From: Hyphomicrobiales bacterium
GTDB lineage: Bacteria; Pseudomonadota; Alphaproteobacteria; Rhizobiales; Rhizobiaceae
Direction of reading: 5' to 3'
Length of the DNA: 64,000 nt
Assembly: GCA_900466475.1 (NCBI GenBank)
Contig: UBMI01000005.1
Location: forward strand, 62,001-126,000
The notes beneath the pieces are model-generated. The model was given only the letters and a program-made list of their open reading frames with translations. It was not told the origin of the DNA and did not search any database. Positions 34,170 through 43,144 of the stretch are shown here, in pieces. Each line of letters starts with the position of its first letter. The stretch's first letter is position 1. A program made the position numbers and the translations under genes.

Positions 34170-35104
34170 GCTCTGGAGAAAAAACGCGGCCTGCAAAACC
34201 GCAGGATATGTCTTCGAGCTGGTATGAGGCTTCGGCGCGCCAGCGTGTCGACTTTGTGCTGGATGCAGGAAGCTTCCAGGAATTCCTCGGACCGGAAATG
34301 CGGGAGGTCAGCCCCCACCTTCGCGTCTTCGATCTCCCCGAGCAATTCGACGACGGCATAGTCATCGGACGTGGCCTGCTCGCAGGATCGCCTGTGTTCA
34401 TTGCGGCCCAGGAAGGCCGTTTCATGGGCGGCGCGTTCGGTGAGGTCCATGGGGCCAAACTGACAGGCCTCCTGCGCGCTGCCCGGGATGCGAAGTCGAT
34501 ACCCTTGTTGATCCTTTTCGATACTGGCGGCGTGCGGCTTCAGGAGGCAAATGCCGGAGAGCTGGCGATTGCCGAAATAATGCGGGCCGTTGTCGAAGCA
34601 AGGACCGCCGGCGTGAAGATCATCGGACTTATCGGCGGCCGCGCGGGCTGCTACGGCGGAGGCGGTTTGACAGCCGGCTGCTGCTCCGCTCTCGTCGTCT
34701 CCGAACAAGGACGCATTGCCGTTTCCGGACCGGAAGTCATCGAGACGAACCGAGGGATCGAAGAATTCGATTCCCGCGATCGCGCTTTGGTGTGGCGAAC
34801 GATGGGCGGAAAACACAGATATCTGATCGGCGCAGCCGATGTCTTTGTCGACGACACGGCAGAAGCGTTTCGAGAGGCGGCGTCGACACTCGTAGAAACC
34901 GTAGCGGGTCTCACCCTCGAGACCCTTTTGAACGAGCAGCTTCGCCTCGAGAAGCGCTTGCAAAGCTTTGGCGCGTCTGGCGACGCGCTCGATATCTGGA
35001 AGGCGATCGGTGTGCCCGAGGCCGCTTCGGTGCCCGGAATGCCAACCGAAAAATTCATATCCCTCGCCGAAAAACTGCGGAGCACCCCCCATGACGCTCG
35101 ATGA
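34166..35104 (+). CDS. mdcD: Malonate decarboxylase beta subunit
   Basis: 312 residues, one half of the decarboxylating enzyme. It has the carboxyltransferase/crotonase-like fold: ARQRVDFVLDAGSFQEFLGP, GRFMGGAFGEVHGAKLTGLL, LLILFDTGGVRLQEANAGE and GGRAGCYGGGGLTAGCCSALV with the oxyanion glycines. MdcD with MdcE removes CO2 from malonyl-MdcC to regenerate acetyl-MdcC. The 3' end overlaps mdcE by 14 bp. Confidence 0.92.
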   Translation: MSSGEKTRPAKPQDMSSSWYEASARQRVDFVLDAGSFQEFLGPEMREVSPHLRVFDLPEQFDDGIVIGRGLLAGSPVFIAAQEGRFMGGAFGEVHGAKLTGLLRAARDAKSIPLLILFDTGGVRLQEANAGELAIAEIMRAVVEARTAGVKIIGLIGGRAGCYGGGGLTAGCCSALVVSEQGRIAVSGPEVIETNRGIEEFDSRDRALVWRTMGGKHRYLIGAADVFVDDTAEAFREAASTLVETVAGLTLETLLNEQLRLEKRLQSFGASGDALDIWKAIGVPEAASVPGMPTEKFISLAEKLRSTPHDAR

Positions 35105-35810
35105 AATCTTGGCCTCGCTTTTTCCCGACGGCTGCAAGGTGGAGAACGACAACAGTATCCTTACCGGATACGGCTCCCTCCAAGCCGGAGGCCAGGGCCT
35201 GGTGATCGGCGTTTCGGACCGGACCGCATTGGGCGTAGACGAGGCGATCCGCCTTTCAAGCTTCATCCTCGGCGCCCTGAAAACGGGCAGCGGCCCGATT
35301 CTTGTTATCGTCGACAGCGATAGTCAGCGGATGAGCAAGCGCGACGAGCTGCTGGGCCTGAATGAATTCCTGGCGCACCTCGCCAAATGCCTGATTTATG
35401 CCGACATGCACGGTCGGCCGACCATCGGCATCCTCTACGGCCATTCCGCGGCCGGGGCGTTCCTCGCGACGGCATTGGCAACACGGGTATTGGTCGGACT
35501 ACCGGGGGCATCTCCTGCGGTCATGGACCTGCCTTCGATGTCGAAGGTGACAAAACTTTCTGTCGAGGTTCTCGAAGAAAAAGCGAAATCGACGCCGGTT
35601 TTCGCGCCCGGCCTCGAAAACCTGGCACAGACAGGGGCGGTTCACCGAATATGGAGTGAGACCGACTCTCTTGCGGCACAGCTCAATGCACTGTTGGCCG
35701 ATCTGCCGGACATTCGTGATATTCGCGATTCATTGGGCAAGGAACGCAAGGGCCGTATAAAGGCTGCAGAAATTGCGGAGCGGGTTCATGCGCTCGCACT
35801 CGCACGGTAA
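35091..35810 (+). CDS. mdcE: Malonate decarboxylase gamma subunit
   Basis: 239 residues from ATG 35091; frames reaching farther upstream are within mdcD and rejected. The segments ILTGYGSLQAGGQGLVIGV, LGALKTGSGPILVIVDSDSQ, GILYGHSAAGAFLATALA and LENLAQTGAVHRIW are those of MdcE, the partner of MdcD in the decarboxylation step. The 3' end overlaps the most likely mdcG start by 23 bp. Confidence 0.9.
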   Translation: MTLDEILASLFPDGCKVENDNSILTGYGSLQAGGQGLVIGVSDRTALGVDEAIRLSSFILGALKTGSGPILVIVDSDSQRMSKRDELLGLNEFLAHLAKCLIYADMHGRPTIGILYGHSAAGAFLATALATRVLVGLPGASPAVMDLPSMSKVTKLSVEVLEEKAKSTPVFAPGLENLAQTGAVHRIWSETDSLAAQLNALLADLPDIRDIRDSLGKERKGRIKAAEIAERVHALALAR

Positions 35811-36468
35811 CATCGTGCCGCCGAGGCGGCACGATTTGGTTTCGTTGGATCCGCAGTCATGGACCTCGATAATCGAGGACAATCCTTGCCTTTCTTCCGA
35901 GCCGCTGATTGCTGAATGGCGCAGACGCGGTTGGCCCGTGGTCGCTCGTAGGCCGGAGGCGGGAGGGCCGGCAGGCATTTCCGTCGGCCTGCCCTTGCCT
36001 CCATCTGCCGGAAAGAAACGGCTCTCCCTGGTAGTTCAAGAACATCAGATCCTGTCAGTTGATCGCCCTCCTGTTCTGGAAGCGGTCCACCCCAAATCAC
36101 CCAGTGAATGGATTCCGACGCTGCGGGAAATCGGCGAATTGGCGTCCCGGCACGCGATCGAAGTCAGGGTCTTTGGCAGTCTTGGATGGAGTGTCATTAC
36201 GGGTCTGGATTATCTGACCTCCAGCTCCGATCTCGATTTTCTGTTTTATCTCCACCGAAATACGAACGCCGTCTCCTTGGCCAACGATCTGGCGGGCATC
36301 CAGTCGATGGCTCCGATGCGATTGGATGGAGAGTTCATCCGCGATGACGGCGCCGGAGTTCACTGGCAGGAGTTTCTTGGCTCAACTGGCGACATTCTCG
36401 TCAAATCGATCTCGGGAACGATGCTGTGTCACCCGACGGCATTTCTGAACGGGGGTACGCACCTATGA
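35788..36468 (+). CDS. mdcG: Malonate decarboxylase holo-ACP synthase (phosphoribosyl-dephospho-CoA transferase)
   Basis: About 226 residues from ATG 35788; GTG 35815, just before PPRRHDLVSLDP, is also possible since MdcG proteins usually begin close to RHDL. The nucleotidyltransferase core reads VRVFGSLGWSVITGLDYLTSSSDLDFLF (given here in parts: GSLGWSVITGLDY and SSSDLDFLF) with the paired acidic metal ligands in DLD. It transfers the prosthetic group made by MdcB onto MdcC. Its stop overlaps the mdcB ATG (ATGA). Confidence 0.88.
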   Translation: MRSHSHGNIVPPRRHDLVSLDPQSWTSIIEDNPCLSSEPLIAEWRRRGWPVVARRPEAGGPAGISVGLPLPPSAGKKRLSLVVQEHQILSVDRPPVLEAVHPKSPSEWIPTLREIGELASRHAIEVRVFGSLGWSVITGLDYLTSSSDLDFLFYLHRNTNAVSLANDLAGIQSMAPMRLDGEFIRDDGAGVHWQEFLGSTGDILVKSISGTMLCHPTAFLNGGTHL

Positions 36469-37352
36469 GAAATTTCCTGATGCCCCCTCCCGCCACGCAC
36501 GAACGATCACATGCCAGAGATAGGCGGCCAGCAAACCTCAACTACATCGCGTCCACAGCGACGGTCTGCCTTTTGTTGGAGCTCGAAACCTGGCCGAAAC
36601 CGGGGCTCGTCAGTCACATTGACTGCGGCAGCCACGACGACATGAATTGCGAGACGTTTCGTGAAAGCGCCGCAGCAATAAGCCCCTTCCTCGGAGCGCT
36701 GGCGGAAGCCGGGGCCCAGGACTGTGAAATGGGGCGCCTGCGGGTCATCGGCATCGAGGCGGAAGCCGCGATGCGTGCCGCCACCTCCGGCATCAATACC
36801 CATAGGGGTGCGATATTCGGGATGGGACTTTTGTGCGCGGCAGCGGGTGCGAGAGCAAGCGGCGTTGTCGCCGACGACCTTTCGCTTGGTGCAATCGTTG
36901 CAGAACGCTGGGGGCATGACATTCTCGACGGTCCTATCCTGTTGCACAGCCATGGCGACAGGGCGAGACGTCGCTTTGGCGCCGGCGGTGCGCGCCTCGA
37001 AGCGGCGGAGGGTTTTCCAACCGTCTATCGGGTTGGTTTGCCCGCCCTACGAGATGCCATCAAGGCGCGTCCGGATGATGCGGAGGCTGCTCGCGTCCAA
37101 ACTTGTTTCGCGCTGATTGCGGCTCTCGACGACACCAACCTGCTTCATCGGGGCGGCCCGGATGGCCTTCTCTACGCGAAGCAACTCGCGCAGGAGTTTC
37201 TGGACGACGGCGGGATCCGTGCTCCGCAGTGGAAACGTCATGCCGCTTTGATCCATCGACAATTTCGCGATCGCTGGCTCAGCCCCGGCGGTTCGGCAGA
37301 TCTCCTTGCGATGACGTTGTTTGTCGACGTGCATGAGAGACGGGAAATCTGA
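36465..37352 (+). CDS. mdcB: Triphosphoribosyl-dephospho-CoA synthase
   Basis: 295 residues from ATG 36465. The CitG/MdcB pattern is clear: TVCLLLELETWPKPGLVSH, the HDDMNCETF metal-binding segment, GINTHRGAIFGMGLLCAAAG and DDTNLLHRGGPDGLLYAK. It joins dephospho-CoA to the ribose of ATP to make the precursor of the MdcC prosthetic group. The stop overlaps the mdcF ATG by one base (TGATG). Confidence 0.9.
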   Translation: MRNFLMPPPATHERSHARDRRPANLNYIASTATVCLLLELETWPKPGLVSHIDCGSHDDMNCETFRESAAAISPFLGALAEAGAQDCEMGRLRVIGIEAEAAMRAATSGINTHRGAIFGMGLLCAAAGARASGVVADDLSLGAIVAERWGHDILDGPILLHSHGDRARRRFGAGGARLEAAEGFPTVYRVGLPALRDAIKARPDDAEAARVQTCFALIAALDDTNLLHRGGPDGLLYAKQLAQEFLDDGGIRAPQWKRHAALIHRQFRDRWLSPGGSADLLAMTLFVDVHERREI

Positions 37353-38299
37353 TGGCCCATACGATCTTACTCGCGCTGCTTCCTATTTTCTTTGTCATGG
37401 CGCTTGGCTACCTTGCTGGGCGCTTGGCTATCGTCGACAATCATCACGTTGAGGGACTGAACGTCCTCGTCATGACCTTTGCCTTGCCCGCGTCGCTGTT
37501 TGCAGCGACAGCGACCGCCCCGCGTAGCGAAATGCTCGCGCAAGCACCGCTTTTCCTCATCAGCAGCGGCGTCATGCTCGTCGTGTTTGCCGCCTGGTAT
37601 CTACTTCAAGTACGCTACATGAAGGTCGGCAAGGCGGACGCCTCGCTGCAGGCACTCACGATCGCGTTTCCGAATCTGGCAGGTGTAGGTCTTCCTATTC
37701 TTAGTGACGTGCTGGGCCCCAGTGGGACTGTGCCGCTCGCGATCGTACTCGCAAGTGGCTCGATCATCATTAGCCCGCTGTCATTGCTTCTCGTCGAGAT
37801 GCATGTCGACAAGCCCGGCGCGAATAACGCGCAGCGGCCCAAGATCTCGCACAGTCTGTGGCATGCCCTGACGAAGCCTGTCGTGGTCGCCCCCTTGCTT
37901 GGAATACTATTTTCACTCAGTGGGCTGAAAACGGGTGATGTCGTCGATGCCAGTCTGCTTCTTATTGGTCACGCAGCCCCCGGCGTAGCGCTGTTCCTGA
38001 CAGGTGTGGTCCTTTCCGCGGAGGCTTTCAAACTCGACAGGAAGGTCATAAGCGCGACCATCATGTCGAACCTGGTGCGCCCCATCCTGACGACTGGCGT
38101 CGTACTGGTGTTGTCGATCCCGTGGGACGCAGCCAAAGTCGCCATCTTGCTGGCGGCTGTACCTTCCGGCTTTTTCGGGATCCTGTTTGCTGTCAACTAT
38201 CGCCTTGACTCGCGTGCGACGGGATCGATGGTGATCGCAAGTACGGTCTCGAGCATCGTCACATTGGCCATCGCTGTGGCCATCCTCTTTCCGAGGTGA
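37352..38299 (+). CDS. mdcF: AEC-family permease, probable malonate transporter
   Basis: 315 residues, ten hydrophobic segments in two groups of five. The N-terminal PIFFVMALGYLAGRLAIVD, the AFPNLAGVGLPILSDVLG segment and the C-terminal GFFGILFAVNYRLD are typical of the auxin efflux carrier (AEC) family. Its place inside the mdc operon, tightly coupled to mdcB and mdcH, points to malonate uptake, as proposed for MdcF of other bacteria. Acinetobacter-type mdcL/mdcM are absent. Confidence 0.85.
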   Translation: MAHTILLALLPIFFVMALGYLAGRLAIVDNHHVEGLNVLVMTFALPASLFAATATAPRSEMLAQAPLFLISSGVMLVVFAAWYLLQVRYMKVGKADASLQALTIAFPNLAGVGLPILSDVLGPSGTVPLAIVLASGSIIISPLSLLLVEMHVDKPGANNAQRPKISHSLWHALTKPVVVAPLLGILFSLSGLKTGDVVDASLLLIGHAAPGVALFLTGVVLSAEAFKLDRKVISATIMSNLVRPILTTGVVLVLSIPWDAAKVAILLAAVPSGFFGILFAVNYRLDSRATGSMVIASTVSSIVTLAIAVAILFPR

Positions 38300-38308
38300 A
38301 AGCCCGCC

Positions 38309-39244
38309 ATGCCAGTCGCCATCCTGTGTTCCGGACAAGGACACCAGAATTCTGCGATGTTTTCTCTCACGGAAAGTGCACCGGAAGCCGATGAGCTTTT
38401 TGCGTATTGCGCGAACTTGCTTGGCGGCGTCGACCCTCGCGAACTCGTCAAACGAGAATCGATTGAGACGCTTCACGGCAATCGAACCGGCCAGATACTT
38501 TGCACGCTGCAGGCGCTGGCGACATTCGAGACTTTCAAGCCGTACCTGCCTTCGCAAATGATCGTTGCCGGATATAGCGTCGGAGAAGTTGCGGCTTGGG
38601 GCATAGCAGGGATGTTCTCACCCAAGGAGACCCTGAACCTCGTTGCGCGCCGGGCAGAGTTCATGGACGCCGAAAGTACTCCGGGTGACGGCCTTCTGTT
38701 CATACGTGGCCTTTCACGGAATGCGGTCGACATTCTCTGCGCTCGTTACGGAGCGGCAATCTCGATTATCAATCCCGGTGACGCTTTTATCGTCGGAGGT
38801 GGCCGACCTGCCCTGGACGCCATTGCAGAGGCAGCTCGTGCCGCAAATGCTCAAAGAGTTGCATTCATACAGGTCATGGTCGCGTCTCATACAAACTTGC
38901 TGCGCAAGGCTGCGGATGATTTCCGCGATGTCCTGCTTGCGGCGGTCTGCTCTCCGCAATCTCCGGGAGTTCGCCTGTTAAGCGGGATCGATGGCACGAC
39001 TGTCGTCGATGCCCGGACAGGTCTTGCCAAACTCGCGCGACAGGTGTCGCAGACTGTCCTGTGGTCAGAGTGTCTCAGCAGCTGTGTGGAAGCCGGGGCA
39101 ACATCGTTTCTCGAGTTCGGTCCCGGGAGAGCGCTAAGCGAAATGGTGGCTTCGTCTTACGCCGACCTCCCGAGCCGAAGTGTCGACGAATTCAGCTCCA
39201 TTGCGGGCGTCGTAAATTGGATCGGTTCGCATAGGGTGGCTTAA
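38309..39244 (+). CDS. mdcH: Malonate decarboxylase epsilon subunit (malonyl-CoA:ACP transacylase)
   Basis: 311 residues with the FabD-like fold: ILCSGQGHQNSAMF at the start, the nucleophile serine in GYSVGEVAAWG, the arginine of VARRAEFMD, the histidine in VASHTNLLRKAADDF and FLEFGPGRALSEMV near the end. MdcH primes the enzyme by loading a malonyl group on MdcC. It is the last gene of the operon. No hairpin terminator is evident downstream. Confidence 0.9.
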   Translation: MPVAILCSGQGHQNSAMFSLTESAPEADELFAYCANLLGGVDPRELVKRESIETLHGNRTGQILCTLQALATFETFKPYLPSQMIVAGYSVGEVAAWGIAGMFSPKETLNLVARRAEFMDAESTPGDGLLFIRGLSRNAVDILCARYGAAISIINPGDAFIVGGGRPALDAIAEAARAANAQRVAFIQVMVASHTNLLRKAADDFRDVLLAAVCSPQSPGVRLLSGIDGTTVVDARTGLAKLARQVSQTVLWSECLSSCVEAGATSFLEFGPGRALSEMVASSYADLPSRSVDEFSSIAGVVNWIGSHRVA

Positions 39245-39408
39245 GGCCATGCTCGCCACGACGGCTGCCACGGCCCCGATGTGGTCTAAACGCGGCAACA
39301 ACAGCTACAATCGTGATCGGAGTGTGCATGAATTCGCCCATTCACCTGCTTCTGTCTCTACAATCGAATGAAGGAGGCCCGGAATTGTGATCTTCCAGGC
39401 CTTCAGGG

Positions 39409-39765
39409 TTAGCGAACCCAGAATGTCATGCTGCCGTCGGCTGCCTGCTCGGCATTGACGACGTCGTCGATCTTGACACCGCGCTCGCCGAGACGCCTGA
39501 CCAGATCCTTGTTTCCCTTGATGGAAGCCTGGATGTGCTGAACCCCAGCATCGGTGCGCGGTTGAGCGGCGTCAGAACCTTCCGGCTGATCCCTATAGTT
39601 TGCGTAATCATCGATATCCCGGACGTCAAAGTTGCTGCTGAACGTCTGCAGCGCTTTTTCGATTTTGGCGCCATCGTTCATATCCAGGCTGTCGGCCCGG
39701 CTCACGCCTGCGAAGGCGAGCGAGGAAACGACAGCAACCACTGCAAATTGCCCAAAGCGGCTCAT
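39409..39765 (-). CDS. Small exported protein of unknown function
   Basis: 118 residues from ATG 39765 (GGAAGG upstream). A signal peptide (GQFAVVAVVSSLAFAGVSRA) is followed by a mature domain of about 94 residues without cysteines: MNDGAKIEKALQTFSSNFDV, then an acidic linker, VQHIQASIKGNKDLVRRLGE and DVVNAEQAADGSMTFWVR. The last part resembles short rhizobial periplasmic proteins with no known function. Two dyads lie 145-210 bp upstream. Confidence 0.7.
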   Translation of the reverse strand: MSRFGQFAVVAVVSSLAFAGVSRADSLDMNDGAKIEKALQTFSSNFDVRDIDDYANYRDQPEGSDAAQPRTDAGVQHIQASIKGNKDLVRRLGERGVKIDDVVNAEQAADGSMTFWVR

Positions 39766-40271
39766 TGTATATCCTTCCGATGAGTGTCACGAGCCGCAAC
39801 TTGGGACTGCGGCCGATCTTGTTTCCCGTTCATCGCCGGACTTTCGGCGACCCGGGAAGCTTATTGGCGGGAAGGCCTACGAGAAATCATACGCTGGTCC
39901 GCGAAGACTAGACTTAGGGTTTGACCGGAAGGTCCAGACGAGAAAGCAGTTTCGGTTGGCCCACACCTAAGTGTAGTTCCGACATCCGTTACAAAGATCT
40001 AAATTAAGCTGGTCTCTCGGGTCCTCCCACCGAGGGCACACTGGACCCGATCTCGCTCCGGCAACTTGGTTCTCCGCCCGCCGAGGCCGACGAAATCGGA
40101 CCATCGGCAGGTCGCCTGCCCAGCCGGCGACCTGCCCGACGTGATGTCTATCCTAAGGAGGGCCACCCGACGGTCCTTGCGTCGCCAATTGGATTTGGCG
40201 CTGCGGCCAAAGAGCTCACGCTTACCCCGGAGCAAGCTACATTGAGGCTTCTCCAATAGGATTGATATTCG
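39766..40271. other. Intergenic region with dyads, no gene seen
   Basis: About 506 bp. It contains the dyad at 39963-39974 and a degenerate one, GACTTAGGGT, at 39911-39920. No frame in the region has both a ribosome site and a plausible protein. Confidence 0.5.
39963..39974. promoter_or_regulatory. Dyad ACACCTAAGTGT
   Basis: Same family as the sites at 18126-18137 and 31032-31043 (ACACCT..GTGT). About 200 bp upstream of the minus-strand exported-protein gene and 300 bp upstream of the plus-strand frame at 40272. Confidence 0.4.
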
Positions 40272-40517
40272 ATGATCATCAGGCTCAACACTAACAAACG
40301 CTTGATCAAAACGAGACCCCGCTGGCTGGAAGCAGGCTTGGCTTGCGTTTTGGCAGTTGCATTTGGCGCATTGGTATGGGCTTCATTATGGCTCGACCAG
40401 AGGACCGATAATGCAGACGCTCAAACTGTCGGGACCTTTTCTCCTTCGGTACAGATCGCAAAGCCGTTCGCAAATGACTCGGCTGGTTCGAAAGCGGACG
40501 CTCGTCGAACTCTGTGA
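40272..40517 (+). CDS. Possible small single-span membrane protein
   Basis: 81 residues with one hydrophobic segment (WLEAGLACVLAVAFGALVWASL) after a basic N-terminus, then a polar tail. ATG 40272 has only a distant AGGATTG upstream. No family is recognised. The hydrophobic segment after positive charges makes a real protein possible, but the ribosome site is weak. Confidence 0.3.
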   Translation: MIIRLNTNKRLIKTRPRWLEAGLACVLAVAFGALVWASLWLDQRTDNADAQTVGTFSPSVQIAKPFANDSAGSKADARRTL

Positions 40518-40724
40518 CCATTCGACCTGATCAAGCCAACGGGCTGCCCAAACGGAGGCCTTTTCCTCGCCAGCCCGGTGGGCCACCGCGTGCAGATCAC
40601 GCTCTGATGCCACACGGAACCCTGAAGTGGACCCCGATTTCCACCGAGCATCATCGGATACGTGTCGAGGCGGCTTGCAGCCAATGTACGCTATCGCACC
40701 AACCGACGATTGTTGTCATGCATC

Positions 40725-40736
40725 GGACTTTAGTCC
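40725..40736. promoter_or_regulatory. Dyad GGACTTTAGTCC
   Basis: A 12-bp dyad, extended by one base pair on each side (40724-40737), 80 bp upstream of the small gene at 40817. Related dyads lie at 44767-44778 (GGACTTCAGTCC) and 45174-45185 (GGACTTAGGTCC), so all three share GGACTT with a mirrored right half. Confidence 0.5.
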
Positions 40737-40816
40737 GGTTGATGAACGCACCTGTGCCCCTACCTCACCCCTCCCGACCGATATCAGGTTAGGGTGCAAC
40801 CAGCTCGTGAAGCGTC

Positions 40817-41077
40817 ATGCAAATCAAGGACTCAGACCGAATTCTGTTCGACCGCGTATGGGCTCTCGGCGCCAAGGCGGTGAAGGACAATCGCGTCACA
40901 GCGCTGACCTATGTCATACTGAGCACGCCCACCTTGGAAGAGTATCAGAACAGCCATGGCCAGCGGATGACCGATCTGATCAAAGTCGTCCAGCTTGGGA
41001 TCTCGCAACTTCGCGAACGCGGTGAACTGGAAGCCGAACTCGCGCAGCTGCCCTCGGTCCCGCGCCGCGCGTCCTAA
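40817..41077 (+). CDS. Hypothetical protein, 86 residues
   Basis: A soluble helical protein (DRILFDRVWALGAKAVKDNR, TPTLEEYQNSHGQRMTDLIK, LGISQLRERGELEAELAQL). No family is recognised and the ribosome site is only fair. The dyad GGACTTTAGTCC 80 bp upstream, also seen before the DUF1236 gene at 44692, supports a regulated real gene. It ends 130 bp before the stop of the convergent MOSC fusion gene. Confidence 0.5.
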   Translation: MQIKDSDRILFDRVWALGAKAVKDNRVTALTYVILSTPTLEEYQNSHGQRMTDLIKVVQLGISQLRERGELEAELAQLPSVPRRAS

Positions 41078-41206
41078 CCTGGATTACCTTCGGAATATTC
41101 ATTGTCGGCCTCACGTCTCGCCCAAGCACGACCCTGAAACGCGGCCGTTGAATCGGAAGGAGAGCTGCATGCCCATCCCGAATTGCCTTCGCGGGTCAAT
41201 TCCCCG

Positions 41207-42967
41207 CTACAAATCGATAACGAGCTCGCCGTCCGGCTGCGAGCAGCATGGGAGAAAGTTGCCAGCGGCAGGAGCGTCGATGGGATCAGGACGATAGCGC
41301 ACTGCCCCGGAAATCAAGCCTGTCTCGCAAGTGTGGCAAACACCTGTCCTGCAAGACCAGCGCACAGGCACGTCGCATGCCTCAGCAAGCTCGAGCAGAT
41401 TGTCGAACTTCGGGTTCCAAGCAACGCGCACACCACTGCGGGCGAACGAGATCACGGCACCTGCGCCTGGAGGTCCGGCCGGTTGGTGCGGCTGCCGGCC
41501 CGACGAAGCCGCGATCCCCGGAGTGATGGAGCGGCCCGATCCGAACGTTTCGGTGTGAATGCGGCTGCGCTCCACTCCGAGCTTCTCAATCCCCGCGGCA
41601 AGATCGTCCATGAAGCTTGGCGGCCCGCAGAGATAGAAGTCGCCGTCAAGCGGGAGCCGCAGCGACTGGACCGCTGCAAGGTCGAGGCGAGATCGCCTGT
41701 CGTAATCAATTCCTCTCTTATCGGCCGGATCGGGTGCGCTGTAGCAGACAAGACGTTGGGCATTTGGAAGGAGTTGCAAAAGCCCTGTCACTTCATCCGC
41801 AAACGGGTGTTCTCGTTTGTTGCGCGCACCATGGAGCCACCAGACTTCCCGACTCGAACGGTCGATTGCCAGGGCATGAAGCATGGCAAGAAGGGGCGTC
41901 GCGCCAATCCCCGCACTGAGCAAGACGAGCGGCGTCGCGCCCTCTGCCAGGGTAAAGCTGCCCCGCGGAGCGCTTGCCTGCACGGTCTCGCCGATGCCCA
42001 GCTCGTCCTTGACGTAAGCGCCGGCGACGCCGTGATCCTGCCGCTTGATACTTACTCTGTAAGACCTGTCATTTGACGAGCCTGACAGGGAATAGCTCCG
42101 CAGGAGGAGCGAAGCCTTTCTGGGTTGGAAGCCGAGCACAATGAATTGGCCTGGAAGAAAGGCCGGCAGCCGCTTTCCGTCGGCTGGCTCAAGCTCCAGA
42201 GACGTGACGCTTTCACTCTCTGATGTCATGCTCGACACTTTGAACGAACGAAGTCCGTCCCACGCAGGCGCGATGAATTCCGCTCCCGTAAGGCCGGCGT
42301 TTCCAGGCGAAGATCCGTTCTCCGGGGATTGCGCCAGCAAGCTCTGGAACGAGCGCCGCCAACCGGGGCTGAGCGCCGGTATCCGCAAGGCACGTTCCAA
42401 TTGTTCGCGAGGGTGGCCAGGCTTGTAGAGAAGATCGTTGATATCGGCGACCGTCATGCGCTCCTCTGCCGATGACACCTGCTCGACCTCGTCGCCCGCC
42501 TGAACCTTCCCTTCCTTCAGGACACGGAGGTAGAATCCCGGCCTTCGGTGCGAGACGAGAAGAGCAGGCATTTCCGGAAATTCCATCCGGATACCGAGCC
42601 GATAGCAGGTGACGCGCGGCTGGCTCACCTCGAAGAGGGCTTCGCCGATACGGTATCGGTCGCCGATGAAGACTTCAGCGTCCGGAAGACCGTCGAGCGT
42701 GAAATTCTCGCCGAACTGGCCATGGACGAAGTCATGTCGGCCCAGTTGCTCCTGCCAATACCGATAGGAATCGGTCTGGTAGACATAAACCGCACGGTGC
42801 TCACCGCCATGGCCGGCGCGATCCGCCTGGCCGTCGCCGTCGATGTTCAGGCGGCGCACCATGCAAGGCTCCTTGACGGGCATCTTCCAGATCGCGGTAT
42901 TCACGAGCCGCCCCTGCCACTCGACATCACGCGGCAGGCCAACGTTGACCGAAAGCAAATGTACCAT
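41207..42967 (-). CDS. MOSC domain / flavin reductase / [2Fe-2S] ferredoxin fusion protein
   Basis: 586 residues. The N-terminal MOSC domain (about 1-160, DRYRIGEALFEVSQPRVTCYRLG with the family cysteine) and a short YiiM-type three-helix segment (about 165-215) are joined to a ferredoxin-NADP reductase module (FAD loop LLLRSYSLSG near 290; pyridine nucleotide part VLLSAGIGATPLLAMLHAL and LCGPPSFMDDL) and a C-terminal plant-type ferredoxin (about 500-586; CDVPVRWSCRTGVCHTCETG then CC). It thus holds a complete NAD(P)H-FAD-FeS electron chain beside a MOSC domain, which in YiiM/mARC-like proteins binds molybdenum cofactor and reduces N-hydroxylated compounds. A self-sufficient N-hydroxyl reductase is the best guess. 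Cytoplasmic. Confidence 0.88.
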   Translation of the reverse strand: MVHLLSVNVGLPRDVEWQGRLVNTAIWKMPVKEPCMVRRLNIDGDGQADRAGHGGEHRAVYVYQTDSYRYWQEQLGRHDFVHGQFGENFTLDGLPDAEVFIGDRYRIGEALFEVSQPRVTCYRLGIRMEFPEMPALLVSHRRPGFYLRVLKEGKVQAGDEVEQVSSAEERMTVADINDLLYKPGHPREQLERALRIPALSPGWRRSFQSLLAQSPENGSSPGNAGLTGAEFIAPAWDGLRSFKVSSMTSESESVTSLELEPADGKRLPAFLPGQFIVLGFQPRKASLLLRSYSLSGSSNDRSYRVSIKRQDHGVAGAYVKDELGIGETVQASAPRGSFTLAEGATPLVLLSAGIGATPLLAMLHALAIDRSSREVWWLHGARNKREHPFADEVTGLLQLLPNAQRLVCYSAPDPADKRGIDYDRRSRLDLAAVQSLRLPLDGDFYLCGPPSFMDDLAAGIEKLGVERSRIHTETFGSGRSITPGIAASSGRQPHQPAGPPGAGAVISFARSGVRVAWNPKFDNLLELAEACDVPVRWSCRTGVCHTCETGLISGAVRYRPDPIDAPAAGNFLPCCSQPDGELVIDL

Positions 42968-43144
42968 GACGCTCTCTTTCGACGACTATGACGAAAGTAT
43001 TGGGGGCCGCCGTCGGTCCGGTGTCAAGCCACGCGGCCTTCGCTTTGCCGGCGCGGGTCGGAGCACAATGCGACGGCCAATCACAGCGATAGCCGCCTGA
43101 AGACTTGCGAAAAACGAGGCGATATCGCGGCGGCACAGCCGCCT

